64,000 nucleotides of DNA, taken from contig CM041465.1 in the NCBI GenBank assembly GCA_023213395.1, forward strand, positions 140,251,741-140,315,740. The letters run 5' to 3'. Positions 49,772 through 60,920 of the stretch are shown here, in pieces. Source of the stretch: Cycas panzhihuaensis (Eukaryota; Cycadophyta). Within the stretch, counting starts at the first letter, position 1; each line of letters opens with the position of its first letter. The notes under the pieces are model-generated. The model worked only from the letters and a program-made list of their open reading frames with translations. It was not told the origin of the DNA and did no database searches. The position numbers and the translations under genes are program-made.

Positions 49772-50735
49772 ATGTCTTCATAATTTAAGCAAAATATGAA
49801 CCGCATTCTTAAGAGGAAAAAAAAATTGGGATATATGGTTCACTAATTCCAGAAATGCTATAAAGTATGAAGGTCCTTGAAGAGATCGCTTATAACTTAC
49901 ACTATTTATTACTACTATAGCTACCATAACTGCTTCTCGAGGATCTACTCCAATTGCTCTTACTGAAGTTGCAACCAAATGCCAATGAGAACTTGATGAT
50001 GATAAAATCTATGTAGGGATACTTCTTGTCACTGATTATTCCCTGTATAATCTCATTGATGAAGTCGTATATGATACAGTATGGAAAGTTCTCAAGAAAA
50101 ACTTTGATACTTAATCAGACTTAGAATTTGTTCACTTAGTACTAAAGATGAATAAATTGAAAATGTAGAAAGAATACATAAGTGAGATAATTAATCTCCT
50201 TCATCTAATCAAATAAGCCATCGATAAAGATTTCAAGACTCAATGCATTACATGGGCTTTCTTAATTTAGTCATGTTCCCATATCCCAGATTATAAAAAT
50301 TTACTTAGAAGTCACTAATCTAGTGGCACCTTGAAGACCTTAAACTTTTAGGCTCTTACTGATAAGTTCATCGAATTTAATAAGACCTTTGATACCAAAT
50401 TTACCACTATATCATATCTAGTTGATACTGCTTTAAAGTGGAAGAAGATCTTTTTTATATAAAAAATCAAGGTCAATCATCTCACAGAGGTGGTAATTCT
50501 TGTAGAAGAGGCAGAGGTAGACAATAAGGATAACATTCTCATGGTCAATAAGCTCCTTAACTCTAACAAAAATAATCTCAAGGCCAAGTCCAAAATAATC
50601 AACTTAGACCCAAATCTAGCAATCAAAGATAATTCAACCAGCCTAATACTTCTTATGGGACTAGAAATCAAATAATTATGTGCCAAAGGTGTTATAAAAA
50701 AGGACATTATGCCAAAAATTATAGTACCACTAACA
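49772..50735 (+). pseudogene. C2 Gag with zinc knuckle
   Basis: Begins at ATG 49772 and aligns with C1 Gag along its length: early LGYMV-like words, then DDDKIYVGILLVTDYSLYNL in broken frames, FNKTFDTKFTTISYLVD and a Gln/Asn-rich linker. The zinc knuckle at 50681-50722 reads CQRCYKKGHYAKNY, that is CX2CX4HX4C with the last Cys changed to Tyr (TGT to TAT). C1 has lost a different Cys of the same knuckle. Stops throughout. Confidence 0.87.
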
Positions 50736-50964
50736 AACTACTAAGCTATCAACAATGCCATGGTATACATAATGTTGATCATACTTACTTTGAAGATACT
50801 TTTAGTGGAATGTAATTTACTCATGCACACCTTCAAAGAATTGGAACCACTTCATCAGATGTTGTTAATAGATCCACTAAGTATATTAAGACTTATTGTG
50901 GCTATGCTTATTCACTTTTACCTTCACCACTTAGAGTTGCAAATAGTGCCACCTCAAATACTTC

Positions 50965-51235
50965 ATCTTGGATCATGGATACTAGAGTAACACAATATAT
51001 AACTTGTCATCACCAGTTCTTTCAGGATTTTGACTCTGAAGTTTATGGTGTTATACACATGACTGACAAATCATCTCAGCCAATCGAAGGACTTGAAATT
51101 ATTTACCTAAAACTCTTAGGCCTTCCATATTTTACCCTTGCTAATGTTTTATATATTCTTACTCTAAAGTAGAACCTGCTCTCCCTGTCCAACCTTGTCT
51201 CTCATGGATTTGATCTAAGTGTAATTATAAATAAT
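50965..51235 (+). pseudogene. C2 protease
   Basis: WIMDTRVTQYITCHHQFF near 50975 is the copia protease start, in which D-T-G has become D-T-R (Gly codon to AGA). VIHMTDKSSQPIEGLEIIYL and LANVLYILTLK follow, as in C1. One stop after LTLK. Confidence 0.85.
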
Positions 51236-51275
51236 CAAACTCTCTGTCATTCACCCTCCTTCAAATGATGTTATT

Positions 51276-52330
51276 ATGATCGAAATTCTTGATGGCAAAT
51301 GTTTTCTCCTAATTAACTCACTATCCTCTAAAGATAACTATGTTGATGATGGCTTTACTTTTACCACAACCCTAACTCCTCAAAAGTTGTCCCAAATGAC
51401 CCTATGGCATGCTTATATGGGCCATATCAAAATTGATATTTTAAGAGAACCATATGCCACTCTTCCTGGTATGCCTACGCTCTCCTCTAAGCCCTTCAAA
51501 TGTGAAGCATGTATCATTACCAAATCTCAAAGACAACCCTTTCTTCATAGTTAGTAAAAATCCAACCAAACTTTGTAGCTTATACACTCAGATATATGTG
51601 GTCCTATACCCATCCCTTCTCTCAAACAAAAGTGGTACTATATTACTGTTATTGATGATTTTACTAAGAAAGTATAGCTTGCTTTTCTTATAAAGAGAGA
51701 TGAAGATTTTTCTATGTTTCAAGCTTTTAAGGCCTACATGGAAAATGAATCTAGATTCAAGATCAAAATACGTAGGACTGACAACGGTGGTGAGTATACC
51801 TCTAATAAGTTTAAATCATACCTACATCACCATGGGATTAAACATCAAACTATAGTTGTAGGTATACCCCAGCAAAATAGAGTTGCTGAGAATATGAATA
51901 GGACCATCATGAACATAACTCGTGGTATGTTGGTATATAAGAATGTCTTTATCTATCTTTGGGCCAAGGCTATATGGACCACTGTGTATTGTATCAACAC
52001 TATTAGTCCCTCTAAGCTTGACCCCTCTCTACATGAAATGTAGTATGGATAAACTCCCTCTATCTCCCACTTCAAAATTTTTGGATCTATTTCTTATGCT
52101 CACATTCTGGAGGAACATAGAAACAAGGTCCAAGATAGAGCCGTCAAAGGCATCTTTGTCATATACCCTATGGACAAAAAGGGGTATAAGGTTTTTCTAC
52201 CTTCACAACACAAAATCATCATTACTAAAGATGTGATCTTTGCAGAGACTAAAGATCAATTACTTAGACTTAACTCCAAGACACCTTCATACCGATATAA
52301 TGATGCTACTAAATTTGATGTATAGATTCT
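51276..52330 (+). pseudogene. C2 integrase
   Basis: Zinc-binding end with LWHAYMGHIKIDIL and FKCEACIITKSQRQPF (all four His/Cys ligands present). Core: HSDICGPIPIPSLKQKWYY with the first Asp intact near 51588, VIDDFTKKV with the second near 51655, TDNGGEYTSNKFKSYL near 51780, and PQQNRVAENMNRT with the Glu near 51890. The catalytic triad is therefore visible, unlike in C1, but frame breaks after LHS and DPSLHEM and several stops inactivate it. After the core, IFGS-like and KDVIFAETK words lead to an acidic linker. Confidence 0.9.
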
Positions 52331-52779
52331 AAAATTTAAGGGGAGAGAAGCTCAATAATTACTTAAAATCTTGGAATTTGACAATAGATCCCTAGAGGAG
52401 AATAGCCAAGTTGACAAAGACAAAGCCATAATAGAAGGACCACCTTCTCCAACATTAGTGGCTGGCACATATTCTATAGCATCATCAATTTCCTCTATGC
52501 CAAATATTTTAAATGATCCTTTTCAGGATTAAAATAAAGACCAAGAGGCTGTGGAAATGAAAATCTCATTCCCAACTTGAGGTTTTCATGAAGCTTACTA
52601 GCTACACAAGGATATGCAAATAGATGAGGTAAGCAAAACTAGCACTAGAAGTGCCCATAGAGTAAGGATGTATAAATCACTTTCTATTGAGATTAAACTA
52701 GCAGAATTGTACCTTGCTCTTAATGAAGAGCCTTTAATGTACCAATAAGTTGTAAAGCATGCAACTTGGAGAAATGCCA

Positions 52780-54215
52780 TAAATAAAGAGTACTAATCTC
52801 TTATCAAGAATGATACATGGGAGCTTGTTGATCTACCACTTGGAAGAAAGGTAGTTTAAAATAAATGAGTATTTAAAAATAAGTACAGATCAGATGGTAC
52901 CCTAGAATAACACAAGGAAAGGTTGGTGGAAAAAGGATTCACATAAAGAAAAGGCATCAACTACACTAAAATCTTTACTCCTACAACTAAGTGGCCTATA
53001 ATCAAAACTCTTATAGCCTTGGCTACTCAACAGGGTTTAAAAATCTACTAACTCAATGTTAAGATTATATTTCTTAATGGGGACCTTAAAGAAGAAATTT
53101 ATATGGCTCAGCCAGAAGGATATGAGATTTTTGATCAAGAGCATAAGATTTATAGGCTTAGAAAGTCCTTATACAACCTAAAATAAGCCCCTTGTACTTG
53201 GTTTACCAAGTTGTCTGAAAGAATGAGGCAACTTGGATATGAGGTTTATGACTATGAAGATCTTGATGTAACATTATTCATTAAGTATCAAAATGATAAA
53301 GTCACTTACCTCTTAATCTTTGTGGATGATATGCTAATAACGGGTAATAGTGAATAAGTAATCAACTAGCTAAAGAATGACCTTACTAAAACTTTTAAAT
53401 TATCTGACCTTGGGTCGATGAAATATTACTTGGAAATTAAAGTAACTAAAAAGAATAGCAAAATATTTCTCTCCCAAGAAAAATATATCAATGATCTTCT
53501 AATAAAGTTTCTATTGGAAGGTGCTCAACCAGTGGCTACACCTATGGAACCTAATATTAAACTCTCAGCTGATGGTGATACTAGGGAGGCAGACATAACA
53601 CTCTACAGGCAACTTATAGGTAGTCTCATCTATACTACCAACACAAGGCTAGATATTACACACTATGTTGCCATTCTTGAAAGATTCATGATAAATCCTA
53701 AGTAAAATCACTGGCAAGCTACAATACGAGTTGAGGTACCTAAAGATAACCAACAAATATGGTTTATTTTATGAACCCAATGTAGAATTTTAACTTTATG
53801 CATACACAAACTTAGACTTTGGTAGAGATAAATACATAGGAAGATCTACATATAGGTATGTAATATTTCTTAGAACAACACTAATATCATGGAGATCTAG
53901 ATGGTAGAAGATAGTTGCAGACTCAACTACTAAAGTTAAATATATTACTGCTTCTGAGATAAGTAAGGAGGTGATATAACTTAAAAAATTATTGAATACA
54001 TTAAATGCCACCTAAACAAGTTCTACTAGCTTACATGTAGATAATTAATCTACAACCCAAATGGCTAAAAATCCTATATTTCATAATCATACCAAACACA
54101 TAAGTACAAAAGCCCATAGGATTAGAGAACTAGTTCATGATGGCACAATTCAATTGGAGTACTGCCCCACAACAAATCAAGTGGCTAATATCTTTACCAA
54201 ACCACTGAAAAAGGT
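52780..54215 (+). pseudogene. C2 reverse transcriptase and RNase H
   Basis: Reverse transcriptase: SLIKNDTWELVDLPLGRKVV near 52800, LIALATQQGLKIY, FLNGDLKEEIYMAQPEGYE, LRKSLYNLK, the intact catalytic FVDDMLITGN near 53330, MKYYLEIKVTKKNSK near 53418 and LSQEKYINDLLIKF. RNase H: FGRDKYIGRSTYRYVIFL near 53820, TKVKYITASEISKEVI near 53930, AKNPIFHNHTKHISTKAHR near 54065 and VANIFTKPLKKVKF near 54183. Stops break the frame at several places, many of them TAA/TAG where C1 has Gln or Trp. Confidence 0.92.
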
Positions 54216-54289
54216 AAAGTTTAAACATTTTTGAAGGAAACTCAACCTTAGGACCTCTATCCCCAATAGATTAAAGGAGATGATAATAG

Positions 54290-54485
54290 GACCATCATAC
54301 TTTATCTTATTCATGAAAACCCCTTATAGGTGCAGAAGGACAAGAGTAAGTCTTTGCTCTATCCCATTCATGAAAATCCCTTGTGGGCACGAAAGGATAA
54401 GGGTTGTATCATTTTGGAAAATCAAAACCTGTAAAAACCTAAAAAGGCATAGAGGATGACCAAATGGTATATAGAGACTCAATAA
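54290..54485 (+). pseudogene. C2 counterpart of the small downstream ORF
   Basis: Translation in one frame gives LIHENPL-VQKDKSKSLLYP, then IHENPLWARKDKGC and KPKKA, with stops at three points. It matches the 74-codon frame of C1 at 21197-21421, including the two tandem ENPLW-x-RKDK words. Same position: after RNase H and before the purine tract. See the C1 entry for the doubt about coding status. Confidence 0.35.
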
Positions 54486-54703
54486 ATTTTAGCTACAAAA
54501 TTCATTGTACTGATTGGCTATCTAGCTTCATTTAAAGAGTTGCCTAAGCTAGGTTAGTAGATTAGAAAATCTATGAGGTTTCTTCCCCATGAGGGTTTCC
54601 CACAAAAGTTTCATAGTAGTTTTCTTTGTAAGAGGCTTAAATAAAGACCTCATATAATAGAATAAATTAGAATGAAATGGCCTTCTACCATTAAGGGGGA
54701 GAT

Positions 54704-54999
54704 TGAAATGGGTTAATATCATAAGGTCATTACATTAGTTGATTATTTCTAAAAAGGGTATTAAGTGAAATTTAAATATGATTACTTAAGTGAAATGCAC
54801 TTTCATATGCATTATGTATAATTTCATTTCACCTAACTCTAATACTCCCTCTCTCAATATAAAAGTAAAAACTCAATGGAGGAGGCTCATTCTTACCTCT
54901 TCATTTTGTGAGAGCTACTCTCTCTCTCAAGCCTCTCTTGCTCCCATGTTTGCCTTTGTATTTAGTGCATGGAGATGAAGGATAGGTCCACTCTTTTCA
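54704..54999 (+). repeat. 3' LTR of C2
   Basis: 296 bp, starts TGAAATGGGTTAATATC after purine tract AAGGGGGAGAT (54693-54703) and ends CTCTTTTCA, followed by TAATT. A frame at 54790-54978 lies inside it and is not a gene. Confidence 0.94.
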
Positions 55000-55004
55000 T
55001 AATT

Positions 55005-55762
55005 AGATAGGTTAAATTTAGTAGCTTAAAAAACCTACAAAATAGCTTCAAATCAATGTCAAACTAATTCTAAAATATAGAGCTTTGAGTTAGCTTTCTA
55101 ACAGTTTAAATCATTCAAAACATAGACTCCTAGTTTGAAAGATATTAAGAAAATAGTACGGATACCTTATTATAGCTAAAAATCAAAAGGAGGGGTCCTT
55201 AAGCCCCTTCAAAAGATGGCCCCCAGTCACTAGTTTGCTACATGTGTCCACCTATTGTGCTACAAAGGGGGCTACAAATTCTAAAAATTATAAAATTTAG
55301 CTTAATTTTTTAAAATCTAAAATCATTAAATATAGCTTGATAAGTTTTTAAATCCACCCCTATTTTCAAAAAATAAGGTTATATGGTGAAAAAGAAGACT
55401 ACCATCTAATGGGTAAAGGGGGCTAATAGATTTTAAAGATTATAAATTATAATTAAATAATTTTAAATCTAAAAATATAAAATAGTGTTTAATTCAATTT
55501 CAAGTTCATTCCCTTTGTAAAACAACATGGTCATGTAGGCAAAAAATATGATACCATATGATCATTGGCTATCCAATGGAGGGGGTTGTCAGACTTGAAA
55601 GAACTATTCAATTTAGTTTAATTTCTTTAAAACTTTATAAGAAAATAAATAAATCATATAAACCTATGAGATTGTTAACTAGTGATAGACAAAATGATAA
55701 AATCTAATTAAATTGATCGAAAACTTAATCAAAAGAGGATGTGATCGATTTAGTCAATAAGC

Positions 55763-55813
<51 letters not shown>

Positions 55814-56893
55814 AAAAAAATGATAAAAAGAAGAAGAACTATAATAGTAGAATCAATAAACCACATGGCTAATTAATCAGAGCTCACATAGAAAATGGTG
55901 ACTATAGAGTTGTTGCGTAGGCCACATAGCATATATAACACAATAAAAAATGTAATCAATGTGGTCACACATCCAAAATAGGTGTCAAAATAAAGGTAAA
56001 GCAAGAGAGAATTTTGATAAACATGGCAAACAACGTGGTAACTTCTACTCACGGATCAATTTCCCCTACTGTTGAAAAGGTAAAGATAGATATTATAGTA
56101 TTATAGTTTGATTCTAAGTTAAATCATATATAAAAAAGCATGAGATTCTTCACATTCAAGGAGGCCAATATGGCAACTAGATCAGTGCTAAGTTCTAGGA
56201 AGTCGTATGTGAGGAGCATAGGATTGGTCTCACTAGAAGATATCATGGTACCTTAGATCTATAGCTAGAATGAGTGAATATTTATTATAATGAGATAATC
56301 CCCTCAAATTGAAGTAGTCCTAATATCAAATGAAAGGAACTAAGAGGGAAGGCTAATGCAGCTTCCAAAAGTATATAAAGAAAATTGAATTTTAAGTATT
56401 AAAAAAAAATTAATGGAAAATCAAATAGGCGATAAGGTTTTTAGTAGGTAGAGAGATAAGGGATCTTCTGGGAATAATATCTCAGTGATGGGGCAATAGT
56501 TTTCCAAACCATCTATTCTGTAATGAAGTAGATTCAATAAGGATTGAAATAACTAGTCATATGCTCATGTTTTGTTAGTCATTTGAAGAGCAACAAGCTA
56601 CCAAAGTTTAGTGATCCTGAAAAACCTAAACAATAAGCTACAATGCAATTAAATATTAGTAAAATATCTTTCAAAAGCTCTATAAATCTCTTCCAAATCA
56701 TCCCTAGACTATAAACTAATATAAATACTATAAAAACTGCCAGTCTATGGATTATATAAAGTGTACAATGTAATATCGCGAATGTATAAATAATATTAAA
56801 TAAAAACTATGTAAGGACTATATAAAAATAAGCAAATATAAAAATATATCAAACAATAAATTACCATGATGCTTTATGGCTTTGAATCAATGT
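55005..56893 (-). other. C3 leader, part adjoining the 5' LTR
   Basis: Rest of the C3 leader after C2. It contains G-run words (AAGGAGGGGTCCTTAAG, AAGGGGGCTA) near 55188-55430, a pure (AT)n run at 55768-55808 and, near 55078-55150, a block reading gagttagctttctaacag that resembles blocks in the leaders of C2 and E. No coding sequence. Confidence 0.65.
55768..55808. repeat. (AT)n microsatellite
   Basis: About 20 uninterrupted AT units in the C3 leader. Confidence 0.95.
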
Positions 56894-56905
56894 GCTCTGA
56901 TATCA
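56894..56905 (-). other. Primer-binding site of C3
   Basis: On - it reads TGATATCAGAGC, initiator-Met type with one G-to-A change. Two bases separate it from the LTR edge at 56908. It shows that the LTR to its right is the 5' LTR of a - strand element. Confidence 0.8.
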
Positions 56906-56907
56906 AA

Positions 56908-57150
56908 TATTAGCACAACGATAGAGCAGAACAGTTGATTATAAGGAACACATTATGAAAGATTAAGAAAAGTCCAAATTATGTAGCAATGTTAAAGAAC
57001 ATTATTATGCCATAGGAGCCTATATATATAGTCAGGACATTAGGCAAGCCCACCATCGACCAAATTTGGTATTGAAAAATACTATATAAAATTAAATGTA
57101 AAATAATACATACCTATCAACTAAGTCAACTAATATTGGATATTAGTGGT
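56908..57150 (-). repeat. 5' LTR of C3, left segment
   Basis: 243 bp homologous to the first part of 38255-38556, ending at GTGGT, the target duplication of element E. The remaining 60 bp lie at 62684-62743. Confidence 0.85.
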
Positions 57151-57609
57151 TGAAGGAAATTATACTTGCAGCTAAACTATGCTTTGATACCAAATGTTGG
57201 AATATATTTGTAGGAGAACAGGGCAGAACATATATCAAATAACCACAAACCAATATTGCATCAATATATCAATGTATCACAATCACAATAGTATAAACCA
57301 TGAAAGCATTATTGTTCAATCCATTGTAGCAGAAAAGAGTAATACAAATTTCTCATATAAGGGCGGTGTCTAAAGACACCAAGGTTATACACCCCTTAAC
57401 ATTTATAGTTTGGGGGAGAAGGGAAACTCCTCAACCCCTGAATTTAAAATAATAATAAAATAATATTCATTTAACTCAAATGAAACTAACTCAACTTAAC
57501 TTTAACTTACCTTAACTTACCTTTGACATGTTGAGCATCACATGTCTAAATTGAGGTGCACAATCCTAGTAGGTAAGAGGGAGTTGAGTGATGACATTAC
57601 ACTCCAACA
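57151..57609 (-). repeat. 3' LTR of element E
   Basis: 459 bp. In window orientation it starts TGAAGGAAATTATAC, contains at 57181-57192 a primer-site-like GCTTTGATACCA directly before an internal TGTTGGAATATATTTG, and ends CACTCCAACA. TGTTGGA near the start and TCCAACA at the end form the usual short terminal inverted repeat, so the outer 44 bp look like an added extension. Confidence 0.93.
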
Positions 57610-57661
57610 TTCTCCCCCTTAATGTTAGCACGAACACTTGTATCTTTTCCTTGAACTTATG

Positions 57662-58366
57662 GAACTAGTACTTGAAAAAAACTTTGAAATTTTGATCTTG
57701 ATCTTTATCAACTATTCTCACCCTTATAGCCACATATGTCTCTTTATCATGGAATGATGTAGAAAAACTATAAGTAGATGAAACTTGATTCAAATATAAA
57801 TAAATAGCTGTGATTTTGACTTTGTCAATTGGAACATTAAGAAAGCTTTGATCTTGAACTTTTGTAATCTTTATGCTCTGAACAACTGTCATATCATCAG
57901 GTTCATTCTTTGTCATATCATCAAATTCATTCTTTGTTATGTCATAAGATTCATCTTCATTCTCCCCCTCAAATGGAGGATCAAATTCTTGTGCAACAAG
58001 GTGGTCCTGCATTTGATCTGAATCTTCATTAGTTTTGTCATCATGATCTACCTGTTCTGTTACCTGTCTCACATGCTCATCAAAAATTTCAACAAATACA
58101 TAGAGGGTATCTCCCCTATAAATAGAAATCAATAAATTCTAAATAGACTTAGATGTTGTCAAATCATATACCTTTGAAAAAATTTCATCATTCATAGTAC
58201 AAAACAATAAACCTAATGCTTCATTGTCCTTTTGAATATATTCTTTAATGCTAACATCATAATCATGTTGCAAATATTTCCATAAATCATGTTCAATAAA
58301 ATAGTTTCTCATAGTGTTATACCATTGTGCAAAATTTTGGTTATCAAAAATAGGGAATTGAGTCAT
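57662..58366 (-). pseudogene. E Gag with acidic tail, one stop from open
   Basis: From ATG 58366 the frame runs 234 codons to TAG at 57662, interrupted by a single TAG at 58139-58141 exactly where the family has Trp (TGG to TAG). MTQFPIFDNQNFAQWYNTMR and HDLWKYLQHDYDVSIKEYI are copia-like Gag words, and NEALGLLFCTMNDEIFSKVY is the usual central helix. No zinc knuckle. The second half is acidic (VDHDDKTNEDSDQMQ, FEGENEDESYD, repeated DxTKNE words) and ends DKDQDQNFKVFFKY, similar to the ends of the D and F Gags. The near-intact frame followed directly by the purine tract shows that gag-only is the normal form of this element, not decay of a longer one. Confidence 0.88.
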
Positions 58367-59860
58367 TTTATCAAACAACTTTAGTATGTAAAATGAATAT
58401 GCTTTAATAAGTTAAAATATCAATAAATCAATGAATATATATGATTTCAAATGCCCTTTAGAAAGTTAATCAACTAGGCATAATAAGGAAATAATCTTTT
58501 TTTTTTCTTTTAATGATAAAAGAACTTTTCAATATAGGTACGCCTTTCAAATAAACTTTGAGATAAAGTGAATGTAAGAGTACATATAAAGATCTTTTAC
58601 CTTGATAATAATGAAAAATGCTAAAAATGAAATATATAAAAGTATGTTTCACTTTGAAAAAATAACAATATAAAGAAAGTTTTAATTAAAAAATAATATG
58701 CTCCTTAAAAGAAGGTTTGAATGATAACCTTAGGTTTGAGGGATTTAAAAGTATATTAAATGATATCAGAATGATATAAAACTTTATGAGTATAAAGATA
58801 AATAAAATATAAACCCAACAAATGGACCGTTCTGAAAACAGGTTCCTAGAAATCAAGTTTTAGTGAATCAAAAGTACAGGCCTTATTTTGAAGCTAAACA
58901 GGAGCAGGGGGTCAAAATGCTAACAAAATACTTATAGAATACTATAAGGTGATCAAATATTATTTATAAAATTGTTTAATATACTTTCAATTGAAAAATT
59001 TTGAAAAAATATATTAAAAAATGTGTAAAGATAACAGATTTGACGTAATAAAGTACCTCAAATTTGAATGATTTAAAATTTAGGAAAAATATGTCAAAAT
59101 ATATAAAAAATTATGTCAAATCGAAGAGAAATGAGTCAGCTTCCCAATGAAGCTAACAGAATTGAAATCTGATATAAAATTAAAAAGTTATAGCAAAAAT
59201 GGTAACAGGTGTCTTTATGTAAAATGTTAAGAAACAGACTAAAAACAACTAAATTCCCACTTTTAGTGATTAAAATACTAATGAAAATGAATTCAAAAAA
59301 TTAAAACAAGAAGTGGGTATTGAAGTTTGTAGAATGTAGATTGTTATAGAAGAAGTCCAGGCAAAAAGTAATTTACCAGTAATAAATTACAGCCAGTTCT
59401 AAAAGTGATTTTGTTAAAAGTGTGAAAATTGTTGAAATTTTAAATGTCTGACGTTAAATTAGCCGAAACGGGGTCAAATTGGCATCAAATTGGTCATATG
59501 ACTAGTCAAAATTAGTGTACAAAAAATTTTTGATCTAATGGAGTTAGTTTCATCAGAAACTGATGCTCCAGCTAAGAGTTATGGCAAAAAAACGCCGATA
59601 ACTCTATAAAAGATTAAAAAATTAAAAAAAATAAAATGAAAAAAATATTTTTAAGATTGTTGGCCCCTTGTGATAAACAACAGAGGTCACGTGGTGACTA
59701 AATAAAACTGAGGGTAGAAATCAAAGTGGGTCTAAAATTTAAAACACCGGATTTAAAACTATATAAAATTTAATTAAATTTTTCAAATTTTATGAAAAAT
59801 ATCAAAAAAGAACGCGTTTAAAAAAAACTCTTTGAAAAAAGTGTCGCCATTGGCATTAGC
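58367..59860 (-). other. E leader, part adjoining Gag
   Basis: No coding signal. Near 59130-59210 and 59520-59600 it has blocks (read on +) such as gagtcagcttcccaatgaag and aagagttatggcaaaaa, like those in the C2 and C3 leaders. A cluster of A- and T-runs occurs near 59600-59650. Confidence 0.6.
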
Positions 59861-60380
59861 CGAAATTGCAGATAGGTGCACTATAAACAAAGTCAGGCAA
59901 TCTGCACTATAAACAAATTCGGGTTTATATATATATTAATATATATATATATATGCATATAAAAATCGAGTCAAAAGGACGAATGCTGAGACAGATGCGA
60001 AGGCGGTTATTAACAGATCGGATCAGCGATCGTGTGTAAATGGGAGGAAAGCAGAGATGGATGGGATTAGCCGTCGAGTATTAACGGATCAGCTGCGCGT
60101 CAAATGGGAGGAAAGCAGAGACGGACGCTATTATTAAATGATCATGTATGGCTGCCAAGCGGAAGGCGGAGACGTAATAAGTCTGAAAACCTACATGCTG
60201 AGTGATGGTAGAGATGTGGAATAGCTGAGACGCTGGGATGTATAGTGGACGAAACGAAACTCAAATATACAGGCACGATTTCATGCTGGCGGATGAGGAG
60301 AGATTGATCACTACAACAAAGGAGAAGATGCAGAGATCCCGGAAGATGTTAGATGATCACGAGTAGATCTTGCTTGAAGC
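59861..60380 (+). other. CpG-rich segment next to the HSP90-like exon
   Basis: About 30 CpG dinucleotides in roughly 500 bases by eye, against almost none in most of the window. It includes two direct copies of a ~52 bp unit (60007-60066 and 60077-60129; shared words TATTAAC-GATC and AAATGGGAGGAAAGCAGAGA) and an AT microsatellite at 59928-59955 followed by TATAAAA. The orientation and position suggest captured host upstream or intron sequence, but I recognise no gene in it. Confidence 0.7.
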
Positions 60381-60391
60381 TTGTTGCAGAG

Positions 60392-60552
60392 GAAGATTCT
60401 TCAATGAATGAATAATCAGCAAGGATAATGAAGAAGAGACTTATTCGAAAGATATTTGATATGATTTCAAATATTGCATAGAGTGAAAATGAGGATTATG
60501 ATAAATTTTGGGAGAACTTTAGGAAGTATATCAAATTGGGATGAATAGAAGC
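60392..60552 (+). pseudogene. HSP90-like exon fragment (organellar type)
   Basis: In one frame, RIMKKRLIRKIFDMISNIA, a stop, then SENEDYDKFWENFRKYIKLG, a stop, and IE. This follows the middle domain of plant organellar HSP90s (chloroplast and mitochondrial types), where the pattern RIM-KRL-RK-FDMI...SEN-EDY-KFWENF...KLG-IE is well known; the cytosolic forms differ. Just upstream AGATTCTTCAATGAA fits the preceding REILQE codons with small indels. A GT follows the IE codons at about 60553, so an exon-intron border is possible. HSP90 is an ATP-dependent chaperone; this is about 45 residues of some 780 and is dead. It is antisense to element E. Confidence 0.78.
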
Positions 60553-60920
60553 GTAACAATGGAGCAATCCACTTGTATGGATTAGCTTTTGATTTGTGAT
60601 TGGCCGAACGAAAGATGCACAAAAGATGGCAGAACTTGAGAAAGAGGTTGAGAAATACACTGATTTTTTTTTGCTGATAGATATTTGAAGAAGAATACCA
60701 TAAACTGCCTTATAAAACGTTGGCTTTCTTCAAAGCTGTGTATGCCCTTTTTTATACAGACTTTTATGTAAAAGCTGAGAGAAGTGTTTATTATGATTTC
60801 AATCCAAACAATATTTTTATATACAATTTTCAATAGCTTATTGTAATTAATTCCAAGTGGTATTGTTGTAACTAAAGGAAAGGAAATGTTTTATGATGAA
60901 GGGCAATGAAACTCCACTGA

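Larger units (their letters stand above)
47372..54999 (+). mobile_element. Element C2: complete Ty1/copia retrotransposon, relative of C1
   Basis: LTRs 47372-47681 (310 bp) and 54704-54999 (296 bp), roughly 12% different with small gaps, flanked by CAATT (47367-47371) and TAATT (55000-55004), one C/T change. Primer-binding site TGGTATTAGAGTTTGC is at 47684 and purine tract AAGGGGGAGAT at 54693-54703. Gag, protease, integrase, reverse transcriptase and RNase H are recognisable in copia order and align block by block with C1, which lies in opposite orientation at 20659-28319. Their LTRs are related mainly near the ends. All coding parts carry stops. Confidence 0.95.

Noticed and set aside
20659-54999. 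Possible endogenous pararetrovirus (caulimovirid) sequence
   Set aside because: Paired LTRs with duplications, integrase in copia or gypsy position and absence of a movement-protein domain show these are ordinary LTR retrotransposons.
57195-57609. TGTTGGAATATATTTG as the left edge of element E's LTR
   Set aside because: The GTGGT duplication and the matching 44 bp outside both LTR copies place the true edge at 57151 and 62230.
60582-60833. 83-codon frame on - inside element E
   Set aside because: No domain, lies between the HSP90-like exon and the unidentified ORF, and has chance-like composition.
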